DNA of 64,000 nucleotides from Porodaedalea pini (Eukaryota > Basidiomycota > Agaricomycetes > Hymenochaetales > Hymenochaetaceae): the NCBI GenBank assembly GCA_002794775.1, contig NBAY01000108.1:30086-94085 (forward strand), given 5' to 3'. The position numbers and the translations under genes are program-made. Position 1 is the first letter of the stretch. Each line of letters begins with the position of its first letter. The notes under the pieces are model-generated. The model had not been told where the DNA came from. It searched no databases and worked only from the letters and a program-made list of their open reading frames with translations. This document shows, piece by piece, positions 1-12,380 of this stretch.

Positions 1-2769
1 GTCGATAAAGAACTCAAAGCAGCCGCCGCGGCCGGTGATCGAAGTAGAAGACGCGGACGTACGACGTGCATTCGAGCGGGACTGAATATCAGAATAAGGA
101 AGGCAGCAAGCCGACGTCAGCGCCATCCTCAGCGTTACTTCTTTAGGCGCTCATAATATCATGCTGGATTGAGTCTCTTGCTCGAGAATGGGAGAGCACT
201 CGTCCGAGTCCTTGCATTCTCCTCCGTTAGGATGGCTCGATAGGGGCTAGTTTGGAGCATGTTTGAGCCTAGAGGACAAGCGATAGTACTAGTAGACGTC
301 CCGCGGAACGAGACCTACAAGAACAAGAAGTCCTGTCTATCCTTCAATTCACTAGTAATAGCAGCCAGTCGGAGCAGCCAAACGGCCACTAGAACGCCTG
401 ATCAGCCTCATTCTTCCTCGCCAAATCGCCAACTGCACAAGTCACTGCCAACAGTTTAGGGGTACAACGGAAGCAGACCTAGCCTTCACACTTGATAGAC
501 TGACTATACAAATATACCCGCACAGGTCCTTCGAGTCTGCACCCGGCCCGACAGGCTTAACTCGCTCGCTGCCTCGCCTTGTCTTCAGTAACAAAAAGAC
601 ACGAGCGTAGAAGAGCTGATGTTGATTAGACGCCAAAAAAGATGACGACTATCGTGTTGCTGCCAAAGGCTCTGATCGTATCAGACATCAATATTCCGGG
701 TGCACTCTGTCACTTGGGGAAAAGAACAAGGTCAGACGCAGACTCGAAGGATACTGGCAAACGCCGGTTCGAACGACCGAGATTCCGGTTCATAGCGCTG
801 CAGACTTTTGGCACAGCTAGAAAACCAAATGTCACGAGTATACAATTGGAATCGACCGTCGTGAGTATGTCAACGACACAGATAGCAGACCGCTTTTCCA
901 GTACCTTCGCCATCGAGCGAAGCTCTATATTATTTGGCATGCACATGCAATGCCTACTATTCTCCGGACCACGTCGCAATTTCCTCACAGATAGATCTTC
1001 ACTGCATATAAGGCGTTAACTGTCCTTTGTCCGCGATGAGTACTAGCGTACTACAATTAATTATAAACCAGGATGCGCGGACGTACGCTTCAAACTCCGT
1101 CGGCCCGCCTCGTCCTCGTCCTCGTCCTCTCCCGCTGCTCTTCTCTTCTCGAGGTCCTAAAGCCGTGACAGCAGAGCGGAGAGCCCTCGGTGCGGGAACG
1201 GGGTAACTACATGCACGCCCGCACATGTCCGTCGCACAGTTCTCGCCCGAGGTTTAGGCCTGCACATAGCCTGCGCTATAGCCGGGAACGATCGCCCATC
1301 TATGGGCAATCGCGATCTGTGTGTCCCAAATTAGATCGATATCAGCGCTCGGAGATACGGGCTCTAAGACGATGAAAAGGAGCGAAGAAGTTAACATTGG
1401 AACAGATGGAAAGACATGGCGTCAGTGGTCTGCTGCAGATGCGCTCGCGGCCACGCTGCGCGCCTCCTAAATGCTCGGCTATACCTGATCCATGCTGCTC
1501 AAGGAACGCATCGTCGAGCGGGCAACGCTTCTCGCATTCTTGTGTCGCAAAGGAAGAAGAGAGTGCGACATACGGGATGTAATATGGGCCGGGCACCGGA
1601 GCTAGCCGTTTGTTCTCTGTAGACCGACAGTGCAGCTGATCACTCGGCCTCGGATTCAGTCTTGGATGGTAGCGGGTCGCATGGGGCGTGAAGTTAAGTT
1701 CAGGAGTCAGGCTCTAGCTGATGATCCCGGAGTTTCGGGTGGCTGAAAGCATCCGGGGAGAACAAGAGAGGAACGACTACAGGGGATGCTTTGACTTGAG
1801 GTGTGAAACACCAAGCTGTCTGTTACACTCTGCGATTGTGAATGTGAACGTGAATACAAATGCTGCGCGAAGATCACTTGAGAGGAGGTTGGCGTGCATA
1901 TGCTTTCAAGCTAATAGACCCCTCCGAGAACAAAGCGAGCCGCAAGCTACCAGTACCAGTGACCCGGAAGATCAGCAATCGAACGCCGAAATCACCCACC
2001 CATTTGAGCGATGAAAGCTAATTAGGGCGCATCGCACCGCATCGCAGACTTGTAGGGAGGCTTACTCGCGCATTCTTCCAAAAGAGGGAATTCTGAAGCG
2101 TCATCGCATATACATGTATGGGACATTCATATGAATATTAATATTGGCACGCGATCGTCTCTTCCCTGAGAATTAATGTTATTATTGGTATTGAGTCCTG
2201 CGAGGCTCGGAGCGCACGTAGCCATGTCGCGAAATTTGAAATCGAATAAAAAAAATCCATGTGCAGGCAGAGTAAAGCATGCATATGCAAGCCAAGTATC
2301 TACCGCGATCGCGCGCGAAAAAAATGTCATGCAGTAGTCCGGGTACATCGCCAGTCCATGCGTTCAACATGTAATATTGGAATTTGAATTCGATCAGAAG
2401 CTTTCATCTTGGTGTCGTACAGTAACACTGCAGTACGGCTCTCGGCGGATCGCGAGCTCTGCAACAATGTATCGTTCACGGGAGAGCGCTTCCATTTCCA
2501 TCGGGGGTCGGTCGGACGACAGGAGACGAGACAAGACGAGACATCAGATTCAGAGTATACCCAGCGGAACTGCAACAGCAGAGGAGAACAAAGCCTCAGA
2601 CAAGTTCCGTATCCGGTCCCGCGCTACGGAAAGCTTAATGTCGTGCTTCTCCGGAGCTATCATCCAGAAGAGGGAACAGGACGGAGGTGAGAAAAACAGG
2701 CCGAGTGGGGGAGCGTCGCTACCTCTTGCTTTCCTGAGGCGGAATCGCAAAACGCGAGCGTGGTGTCTG
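1..2769. other. Region without recognisable gene
   Basis: I see no protein family, splice-consistent exon chain or RNA gene here. Open frames on both strands are short, overlap each other and have low-complexity or arginine/serine-biased translations typical of chance frames in GC-balanced DNA. The end near 2770 is where similarity to the second bZIP arm begins. Confidence 0.5.
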
Positions 2770-5238
2770 ATGAGCCGTCCAACAGCATACGAGTGGACCT
2801 TGCCGGGGACAGTAAGCGTACCGCGCAGCTGATCGCGCCTGATCCGGGGAAGCAGGGGAGAAGAGCATCCACTGAAAGAAGGGGCGCACGCAGAGACCGA
2901 GGTTTGGCCCATAGGCAGGCCAAATGGAATATCGGCGAAGAACATGAGCAGTTCGCAATAGTAGTTTGGCGGCGTCGTGTGTGCATGTATCCCGTCCGTC
3001 CGTCCGTCAGCCCGGCTTCGGATTACCTTCGGAGACAACGACAGGGACAGACAGACAGCTTTCGAAATCCATTGGGCGCAGAAGGCTGGTAGAACATCTG
3101 CAGAACCTCTTCATAGCAATCAGTTTCGAGAAGAAGGCTTGAATACCATGTGCAACCTGTATAATAAAAAAGTATAAGTATGCCGCCACTTCCCTCCAGA
3201 ATAAATGCGCCAATATTCTCCCCCTCGTCAGCTAGATATGCAGTTTCAGTCGCCCAGAGCCCACTTCACTCTCGACTCACCGTCGGCAGCCGTCCTCAGC
3301 GCATGGGAGAACTCCCAGCGACACATCCCGGTCCATCGCCCACAGTTTCCTTATAACGCCTTCCCTGTATCTCCAGTATCCCCGTCTTCATCAGAGTTAA
3401 CTTCGTCAGAGTCCATGTCCATGTCGTCGAGCAATCCGTGGTCGTCGTCGTCACTGTCAGAGTTAGAGATCATCCAGCTGCGTCGGGGAATTATCTCGGC
3501 GACCCCTGCTTTAGCCGAACGCGAGCCGTGCCTCCCAACGACCAATCAACACCACTTCTTCGACTTTGATTTCTCCCTCCCACACCTCCAACTTCCACTC
3601 CAGCCACCACCACCACCACTACAGCCTTTACAACATCACCAGCTGCGCTGCTCACCGCCTCTCCCGACCCCAACGACCCCTTCCTCGACGTCCACATTAT
3701 TCAACACTCCGCCCGTCTCGCCCACGAACCATATGAACTTCCGCCGCGAGTCGCCGTCCTCGTCCTCAATGAAACGTTCTTCGTCCGACGATAGGTCTGA
3801 CTGTTCGGCGTCGCCGACGACTATGACAACAATAAAGAAACCACGAGCGTGCATGAGCATGAAGGATTTTGTCCCTCCGGACGTCACCGGGCTCAGCAAA
3901 CGCGAGGCACGGCTCGTGAAGAACCGTGCCGCAGCATTTCTCAGTCGGCAGCGGAAGCGGGAAGAGTTTGAGCTCATGGAGATGTACGTGCTCTCTTCAC
4001 ATACATATGAATTCATTTTTATTTTTCTGCTACAGACGGGTTGCAGAACTAGAACAGGAGAACGCGCGACTACGCGACCTTGCCGATGGCCTTTCACCAC
4101 CGCCCGCCTCGTCGCCTTCTGACTCGTCTGAACTCGAACTTCTCCGAATGGAACTCGCAGCGGCCCATCAACGCGAAGCTGAACTTGCACACCGTCTTGA
4201 ATTGTCCCGTCAAGAGCAGAAAGTGAAGACGGAGATGTACGAGCCCGTGTTGAGCGACGGTACAAGCTCGGGTGCCAACTCGCCACTCATGGCTGCTGGC
4301 TCGCCTCTGAGAAACATCGTCGCGAACCCGAAAGGCGGTGCTAGTCTTGGACTTATGGTTCGTTCTCTTCTCATCCTTCACAGAAGGTTAATGTTGTCTA
4401 ATTAATGAGCCTTTATGGCTGCAGGTACTACTCTGTGCGCTACCATCGCTCCTCTCTCACCCATCTTCCCACCCACGCTCCACACTCCCGACATCGCAGT
4501 CGTTCCTTGACACGATCCAATGGGATGCACCGTCCTTCTTCCCTACTTCTACCTCTACCTCTGCGGCGGCTAATGATGTGCCTTCGTGGGAACTCGACTA
4601 CCCAGGGACCGGTTCGGGCGCAGGCACAGGGAACATGGACATGGACGTGGACTATGGGAATGTTGAGAATGTTGAAGAAGGGCAGAACTGGAAAAAGTTA
4701 GAACTGGGTGTAGAGGGCGGAGATGATATGGGCGTTGCAGGATTGGGATTAGGGGCGCTTGAGATCTCTTTCACGACCTGTCGGACGAGAGACGGGAAGA
4801 TCCGTGTCCGCGTTCACTCTTCGCCATCTTCACCATCGTCCGCATCGACATCAGCACGCCAGTCGAAATCGGAACAGGTCTCTCCGACGTCTGATGATGT
4901 TATTGATCCAGCGCTCATGGCGTTCCCACTTCCCTCTCCCGCCCAATCACAGTCGTCTCCTGTTTCGAAACCCGATGCGGGCGGGAATCCGCTTTCGCTG
5001 TCCTTCGTAGATGCAGATCCTCTGGGGCCATTCTTCGGTGCCGGCTCGTCACCCACGGGTGCCTTTGAACTTGGTTCTCCCTTCGACTTCTCCAATGCCA
5101 ACTTCAATTCCGGAGATCTCGGAGGCCAGACTGTCTTAGACGAAAGGACAACAGGAGAGCATTGCCGCGTGCGCATCGCACTTCGCAGCTTACCCCAGCC
5201 CGGCGGTGAGGGTGGCGAATGGGAGGTTGAAGTGCGGT
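2770..5238 (+). repeat. Inverted duplication, left arm
   Basis: This segment is repeated in opposite orientation at about 9929-12380. Similarity covers roughly 450 bp of upstream DNA (for example the stretch around 3095-3204 against the complement of 11965-12095), the whole bZIP gene including both introns, and stops at the stop codon: the arms end in TGA and TAA and the sequence beyond differs completely. The upstream part is more diverged and has small indels; coding exons are nearly identical. The outer boundary near 2770 is approximate. Confidence 0.85.
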
Positions 5239-5240
5239 GA
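3205..5240 (+). CDS. bZIP transcription factor (copy 1, intact)
   Basis: Exons 3205-3983, 4036-4357 and 4425-5240 give 638 aa; a second in-frame ATG at 3238 matches the start of copy 2 and gives 627 aa. Introns are 52 bp (phase 2) and 67 bp (phase 0), both GT-AG. Around residues 235-300 a basic region with core NRAAAFLSRQRKREEF, preceded by LSKREARLVK, is followed by a leucine-zipper-like coiled coil (VAELEQENARLRDLADG and onward); intron 1 splits the two. This is the DNA-binding and dimerisation module of fungal bZIP regulators. The N-terminus is Ser/Pro-rich, with a Gln/Pro/His stretch. The C-terminal half holds a hydrophobic VLLCALPSLL patch and long acidic/Ser-rich stretches typical of activation regions. 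Likely nuclear; target genes are unknown. A HAC1/ATF-type role is possible but not shown by the sequence. Confidence 0.87.
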
Positions 5241-8200
5241 CTCTGACCCGGTTTAAACCTCTTTCTTTTTTTTCATTATTGTTTTACTTCTTTCTTGTGC
5301 TCGCCTCCACCTCTTGCTATTTGCTATGCTATATTCTATGCTTGTCGAGTCGGATTTTTATTTTGCTCTCTTCCTTTTTTGGGTGCCCGAGCGCACACTG
5401 TATATATTGCCTCTCTTCTCTTTCTTACTCTTCGCGATATGTTTATGCTATGTCCCACTCCTCCAGTTCCCCATCCTCCCGTACATGCTTCCCTCATCCT
5501 TGTCTCATTCCTCATCGCATCTCTCGACGAATCAGACCGTCATCATTGGAAATCTCTTGAACCTCGGCGTTTCTCTTCTGCTGTTGCCGGTATCCCAGTA
5601 CTAGTCGATTTCTTGACATGTTCTGTATTTATCAAAATAGTCTTCACCGCAGAATCATCACCAGCTAGTTTCGATCTCATTAGTCGTAGTAGTATCCCAT
5701 ATACATCCCGCCGTACCCCGCTGCATCCGTATCGCATTTCAACTTCTTTTCGTATCTCAGATTCATACTCCAACAGCATCGCATCGCATCACATCATCCA
5801 GATGTCTGTGTTTTCTCGAAGAGCTTGTCTAACTCTGTTCACTTTCTATGTACAAATACACATACAGTATTAGATAGATGCAGAATCATGATGCATAGAT
5901 GAAGAAAGCCATATGCATATGCAGCTTTGAGATTTCAGTTAGTAGGTCATTTTCCGTTCGGGCCATCCGGATGATCAAGGTTTTTACTCTGCGGGTCGAG
6001 ATCGACACCGAACGAGAATGGATGCGAGGACAAGTATTAAAGTAATATGAGGACAAGGCCGCCGTGCCGCGTTCTGCCGCTGCGAGAGCGCCTGTGAGCT
6101 GATGGATAACCGAAGACAATTGAAAAAAATCAACTGAATGAATTTGTCTGCATTGTCACTTCCTCGAACTCAGCTCGGGTTTAGCCCGCCTTCAATCAAG
6201 TTTATGCGTCAGATACTCCCCCCGGAATATTAATGTGATGCGGAGCCGCGAGGAGTACAACGAGATCCTACTTTTGTCGTGCTCGTTGTACTGTACTTCA
6301 GGCCAGTACTAGCATCGCAGATTGCCGTAATCGCGCTCCGTCTAAGGAACGATTTGACGGGGATTGAATACATAATAGTATGAGAGGGCCGATCGAGGCC
6401 GGAGGTCGATCGCACGAGCAATGAATGATTGTGCGTGAGTCGGATCGGCGAAGGGGGACCTAGGAATAGGAATATTAATGCGGAATGGAACAAAGAGCGG
6501 AGATCGCAGGTGCAGGTCCCAGCTGCGAATAAACAACATATATTGAAGAAGCCACTCTACTAGCCTAAGCGAACCGCACATGTCGCGCTCAAGCCTGTAA
6601 GCTCACATGTCATCTTGTTTTCAAACCGATAAAATAAAACAAAATAAAGCACTCAATATTCTAAGTTCTCTAGCACATTGAATCTCGTCAAGTGAGGTCC
6701 CATTTTCGACTCGCTTCGCTCGCCTGGCTCACCTCGATCCGTCCGGCAACTACCAGTCGGCGGAGGGAAGCAGCGGGAGAATGGGGCTTTGCTACTTGCG
6801 AGCACGCGGAGCGGGGGGAGAGACGATACGCAATATGTCTTTTTGTGGACTCGGACTTAGCGCTCGGAAGAATTTAGGCTCGGGAGAGCATAATGACTGC
6901 ATACGACTGCAGAGGCACTAGCCCAGAGCTCGACCTTCCCATCTGTTTATCGGCATCGACCATGTCTCCTTTCCCTGCGAGATAGATAGAGGGTATAGTT
7001 GCTATCGGTCGGCGCGAGTCGTATCGCGTGTATTGCGAGCCGGACACGAAGCGAAGCTAGTGTCAGGCGGGTGCGAGCGCATGCGTTAAGCACGAAGCAT
7101 GAGGTACGGCCCAGCTAGGGGCACGCAGAAGCCTCCTCCGCACAGAAGGTCGAAGACCCCTTCTTCCCCTTTCGGTCGATAACAGATAGAGGCTTATTTT
7201 TATGTTTGATACTCGAGAAATTTACAAAGTGATAACCGAAAATGCCCGATAAGAGCTTGAAGCGTGAGTAACTTCGAACTGAGCTCGGAGCTGGAGTAGG
7301 GGATTGATGCGACAACGAAGGCATCGAGCGACGATGACGACAGCCTTGCTAGGAGGAGATAGTGAGGATCGAGGACAGGATTATCTTGCAGGATCTGCAG
7401 AGCCATTGTGGCACTGTGCGACATCCTGTCAAGGCAATGCTACTATCCGAACCCGGTGCTGTCACTCTCAACCAAGTATCCAGAATATCATGGGCAAACG
7501 TCGAGCACGATGTTCGTCCAGACAGACAGCTGATCTTCCCACGTCCTCCAGATATCAATAACAACGTTCATCGCCTCGAAGATCCAAGCGAGCGCAATTA
7601 GAAACGGGTGAGAGATACGTGTTCTGCGCGTGCCGGGAACCTCGCTCATCGGTGTTCATGCAGCGGTAATTTCGAAGTCCAGTACTTGCATGTGCTTCAC
7701 TTTTCTTGTGCATTCCTTGGAATTCCTTGGGCGCCCCTCAATTTTCCATTGATGCAGACAAACTTTGACGGTGCTAACTCCGGAAATTTGAGGCAGCTGC
7801 TAAAAGTAGACATGATCTTCTTCTGTACATCCGAGCAGTGAGGTTTTCTCGGACTCGTGCATTCCTAAACTCAGATAAAGAAAATGCAAAGTCACAACAT
7901 ATGAGCTAAGACAGCCCAGTCCGGATTAATATTCCATTTGAGTCAGCGCCTCGGAGAAAAACAAATCATATGCGAATGCATGGCTTATGCTCATCCTCCG
8001 GATCAGTTCAGCTGCTCAGCAGTTCCCACATCAATGTCGGTGATCGCAAACGACACAGCAGTTTGGAATATCGAATTGCCTCGTTGGCCAGCACATTGAC
8101 CAGTGCTACTAGCGAGTCGCGTGTCTCACTCACGAAGAAATTCGGAGCCTCGGGACCCAGAAGACATTCCTTCGAGTCGACGCTCCGTCTCTGAGCCGCA

Positions 8201-8369
8201 CCTCCTTCCCCACTGGCACCACCCATCAAATCGAAGCGGACCGCGCGAAACTCGGACGTGCCCATCCACGTTCTCAAGTTCTCCGGAGGCACAAGCAATT
8301 TTAATCATATCTCTGTCCATCGCCCGAGATCGACAGAAATAGGCTGATTGGCTTTAGATAGCGCACGTT

Positions 8370-8420
8370 GTTCTTTTTTTCTTTCTTTTCTTTCTTTTTT
8401 TCCTTTCCTTTCCTTCGTTT
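8370..8420 (+). repeat. Polypyrimidine (C/T) tract
   Basis: About 50 bp of almost pure T/C with repeated CTTT, TTTCC and CCTTT motifs, followed by TTCGTTTTCTCCGG. Simple sequence; no function inferred. Confidence 0.8.
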
Positions 8421-8762
8421 TCTCCGGCTTCCACGGTCTAGAGCGGGCGCACTTGCGCATGAACGATTTAGTCGGGTGCGTCGGGCAGAGCAGGGGCACG
8501 AGAGAAAGAGATGCAGAAAGGAGCTCTCGTCCCGATGAGTTCGAGAAGTCCCCATCGAATTCCCCAGATGCTGCTGCCAAACCCAATCCCGTCCCATCGA
8601 GTCTACAGTAGGTACTTCGACCAAACCTAGACGGAAGTTATCAAAGTAGCTGATCGCGGTCCTTCCAGTCCAAAGAAACGCATCGGCTCACCGAAACAGT
8701 CCTTTGTAAAGTTTGAATGCGCTATAGGTCCCGCTTACGATGAACGTCGAAAATCGGGGCAG

Positions 8763-8789
8763 AGTCGAAGTCGAAGTCGAAGTCGAAGG
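8763..8789 (+). repeat. Short GTCGAA hexanucleotide tandem repeat
   Basis: Four and a half copies of the 6-bp unit GTCGAA occur in a row. No coding context is recognisable. Confidence 0.85.
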
Positions 8790-9926
8790 ATCTATAAGAC
8801 CAGTGTTTGGTTCAACTTTTGCTTTCAGTTCAGTTCGCCCGCCCCCACTCAAGCCAAATATACTTGCCCGCACATGTGCGCACGAAGCGTTCCATAGTAA
8901 AACATGCTTTAAATTTGTTCCTCAGGCCCGAGTCCGACTCGAGCACCTTCAGTTTACCCTGAAGTACAGCCATCTTCTTCCGTTCAGGTTGTTGTCCATT
9001 CGACTCTTCACTGACACCCTCGCGTATCTCGCGAAACGTGTCGCTCCCTCCGTTACTTTTTATTGGCCTCGGCGTTGGCAGTTGTAGACAGTCCTCGTCA
9101 CGCCTGAACACCTCCGATTCATTCCCAATCAGGTTTGAAAATCGAGTATCGAGTATTGGATATGCAACTTGAAGCTTTAAGCTCAGAACAGGAGGCTGAT
9201 ATGCAACACGGAATGAAGGAACGCACCGTAAAAGGTCCTCGAGTCTTCCACATCCATCGACGTCTTCTTCCCCTAAGTCCCATCCATCGTACACAGAAGT
9301 CACCATTGCGTCCCGCACCATTTGCAAATTCCTATCTTGAGGCACCCCACTCCACCTTCACCAAAGCGTACCAAACACAAACAATGCCCGGAACACGGTC
9401 TTCAGACCGGGGATTGAACATCACAATGTAACTAGCAAGTCTATATCACAATAATTTATTCCTTCTCTCTTTTCACTCATCCGCTGCGTGAAACCGACAT
9501 TGAAATGCAGCAGAGTCCGAGACGCTGAAGACCCAAGACCAAAAAAGAGTAAGACCATAGGGAGAAAAAGAAGCGCGCAGGGGATCCAACAATAAGGCGT
9601 CGGGAAGTTGGGTCATGGAATAGAGCATAATGAAAGGAATTCGATACGAGAGCGATAGCAGAGAGAGCAGAGGGGATATAATGGAGCGTCAGGGGTAAGG
9701 CAGGCGGATATAGAGGGGAGAGGAACGGAGGCAAATAAACAGGGGCCAGGGAGTCAATAAACACAGCACAACGTGAACGGCAGCAGACGATAGACAATAG
9801 CGATACGGGTGAGAACGGCACAGGCGAGGGCGGACGAATAGACAGTGGGAAACAAAATGAAATAAGTAGAATAAAAGCGAGAAAAGGTGAAGAAAAATGA
9901 CAAAATAATTTGTACACAGAATGAAG

Positions 9927-11931
9927 TTACCGCACTTCGACCTCCCACTCGCCGCCCTCACCGCCGGGTTGGGGTAAGCTATGAAGTGCGATGCGCACGC
10001 GGCGTCGTTCGCCCGATTTCGCTCCGTCTAAGACCGCTTGACATCCGGTTAGACCGGAAACAGAATTGGCGTTGGAGAAGTCAAAGGGAGAACCAAGTTC
10101 AAAGGCACCCGTGGGCGACGAGCCGGCACCGAAGAATGGCCCCAGAGGATCTGCATCTACGAAGGACAGCGAAAGCGGATTCCCGCCCGCATCGGGTTTC
10201 GAAACAGGAGACGACTGTGATTGGGCGGGAGAGGGAAGTGAGAACGCCATGAGCGCTGGATCAATAACATCATCAGACGTCGGAGAGACCTGTTCCGATT
10301 TCGACTGGCATGCTGATGTCGATGTGGACGATGGTGAAGATGGCGAAGAGTGAACGCGGACACGGATCTTCCCGTCTCTCGTCCGACAGGTCGTGAAAGA
10401 GATCTCAAGCGCCCCTAACCCAAACCTACAACGCCCATATCATCTCCGCCCTCTACACCCAGTTCTAACTTTTTCCAGTTCTGCCCTTCTTCAACATTCT
10501 CAACATTCCCATAGTCCACGTCCATGTCCATGTTCCCTGTGCCTGCACCCGAACCGGTCCCTGGGTAGTCGAGTTCCCACGAAGGCACATCATTAGCCGT
10601 CGCAGACGTAGAGGCAGAAGTAGGGAAGAAGGATGGTGCATCCCATTGGATCGTGTCAAGGAACGACTGCGATGTCGGGAGTGTGGAGCGTGGGTGGGAA
10701 GATGGGTGAGAGAGGAGCGATGGTAGCGCACAGAGTAGTACCTGCAGCCATAAAGGCTCATTAATTAGACAACATTAACCTTCTGTGAAGGATGAGAAGA
10801 GAACGAACCATAAGTCCAAGACTAGCACCGCCTTTCGGGTTCGCGACGATGTTTCTCAGAGGCGAGCCAGCAGCCATGAGCGGCGAGTTGGCACCCGAGC
10901 TTGTACCGTCGCTCAACACGGGCTCGTATATCTCCGTCTTCACTTTCTGCTCCTGACGGGACAATTCAAGACGGTGTGCGAGTTCAGCTTCGCGTTGATG
11001 GGCCGCTGCAAGTTCCATTCGGAGAAGTTCGAGTTCAGACGAGTCAGAAAGCGACGACGCGGGCGGTGGTGAAAGGCCGTCGGCAAGGTCGCGTAGTCGC
11101 GCGTTCTCCTGTTCTAGTTCTGCAACCCGTCTGTAACAGAAAAATAAAAATGAATTCATATGTAATATGTGAAGAGAGCACGTACATCTCCATGAGCTCA
11201 AACTCTTCCCGCTTCCGCTGCCGACTGAGAAATGCTGCGGCACGGTTCTTCACGAGCCGTGCCTCGCGTTTGCTGAGCCCGGTGACGTCCGGAGGGACAA
11301 AATCCTTCATGCTCATGCACGCTCGTGGCTTCTTCGTTGTTGTCATAGTCGTCGGCGACGCCGAACAGTCAGATCTATCATCGGACGAAGAACGTTTCAT
11401 TGAGGACGAGGACGGCGATTCGCGGCGGAAGTTCATATGGTTCGTGGGCGAGACGGGTGGAGTGTTGAATAATGTGGACGTCGAGGAAGGGGTCGTCGGT
11501 GTTGGGAGAGGCGGTGAGCAGCGCAGCTGTTGATGTTGTGAAGGCAGTTGTGATGGTGGCTGGAGAGGAAGTTGGAGGTGTGGGAGGGAAAAATCAAAGT
11601 CGAAGAAGTGGTGTTGATTGGTCGTTGGGAGGCACGGCTCGCGTTCGGCTAAAGGCTGAGCAGGCGTCGCCGAGATAATTCCCTGACGCAGCTGGATGAT
11701 CTCTAACTCTGACAGCGACGACGACGACCACGGATTGCTCGACGACATGGACATGGACTCTGACGAAGTTAACTCTGATGAAGACGGGGATACTGGAGAT
11801 GCAGGGAAGGCGTTATAAGGAAACTGTGGGCGATGGACCGGGATGTGTCGCTGGGAGTTCTCCCATGCGCTGAGGACGGCTGCCGACTGTGAGTCGAGGC
11901 TGAAGTGGGCTCTGGATGACTGGAATTGCAT
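9927..11931 (-). pseudogene. bZIP transcription factor (copy 2), frameshifted near the C-terminus
   Basis: Exons 11931-11186, 11130-10809 and 10741-10415 on the minus strand mirror copy 1, including intron positions (55 and 67 bp) and the NRAAAFLSRQRKREEF basic region. In exon 3, at about 10418-10420, one base is missing relative to copy 1 (GGGATTAGG there, GGGTTAGG here), so the frame runs directly into TAG at 10415-10417 and the product is 464 aa. The original frame stays open after the break, down to TAA at 9927 (about 165 further residues, only moderately changed). The break is therefore recent or an assembly error. A truncated protein would keep the bZIP domain and lose the acidic C-terminus, which could make it a dominant competitor of copy 1; that is inference. 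Confidence 0.8.
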
Positions 11932-12380
11932 GACTGTAGCTGGTTAGCTGACTCGGGGGAGGATATTGGCGCATTTATGCTGGAGAGAAGTGGCAGTATA
12001 CTTATACTTTTTTATTTTAGCAGGTGCACATGGTATTCGACTCTTCTTTCGAAATATATGAACTGATTGCTATGAACAGGTTCTGCAGATGTTCCACCTG
12101 CAGATTTATTTATTTTTGATTGTTTATTATTTATGATGAATTCATACTGCCGAGGGTTCTCCGGCTGACGACGCACGCGCTGCCTGGCTTCGAATAACCT
12201 GCCTATAGCAGTCGTCCCGAAGCAGTACTCTGGCCATATCTCGGTCGTCACCTCCCTTTCATCCCTTCCTTCATCTACAGCTTCCCTTCTGCCCCGCACC
12301 TCCAATTCAGGAGCGATCACCTGCGCATCCCCCTCTCCTTCTCCGGACAGACCCCCCGGTGCCGTATTTTCTGCATAGAT
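9929..12380 (-). repeat. Inverted duplication, right arm
   Basis: Reverse-complement partner of about 2770-5238, carrying the second bZIP gene plus about 450 bp of its upstream DNA. With the spacer the two arms form an imperfect palindrome of about 9.6 kb. Upstream DNA has diverged more than exons, for example an insertion just before the shared ATG and a longer AT stretch around 12105-12145. Confidence 0.85.

Larger units (their letters stand above)
5241..9928. other. Spacer between the two inverted bZIP arms, no gene seen
   Basis: About 4.7 kb lie between the arms. Right after the first stop codon there is a pyrimidine-rich stretch (about 5255-5830). I found no conserved protein motif and no splice-consistent exon chain on either strand. 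It holds a polypyrimidine tract near 8370-8420 and a short GTCGAA tandem repeat. The rest appears to be non-coding. Confidence 0.5.

Noticed and set aside
3351..4286. Long minus-strand open frames opposite the first bZIP gene (and their counterparts opposite copy 2)
   Set aside because: They follow the codon pattern of the sense gene, run through its introns, and contain low-complexity Val/Glu/Asp stretches; antisense shadows.
5255..5830. Hydrophobic open frames downstream of the first bZIP gene
   Set aside because: They arise from T/C-rich 3' flanking DNA (Ser/Leu/Phe codons) in all frames; not membrane proteins with any family signature.
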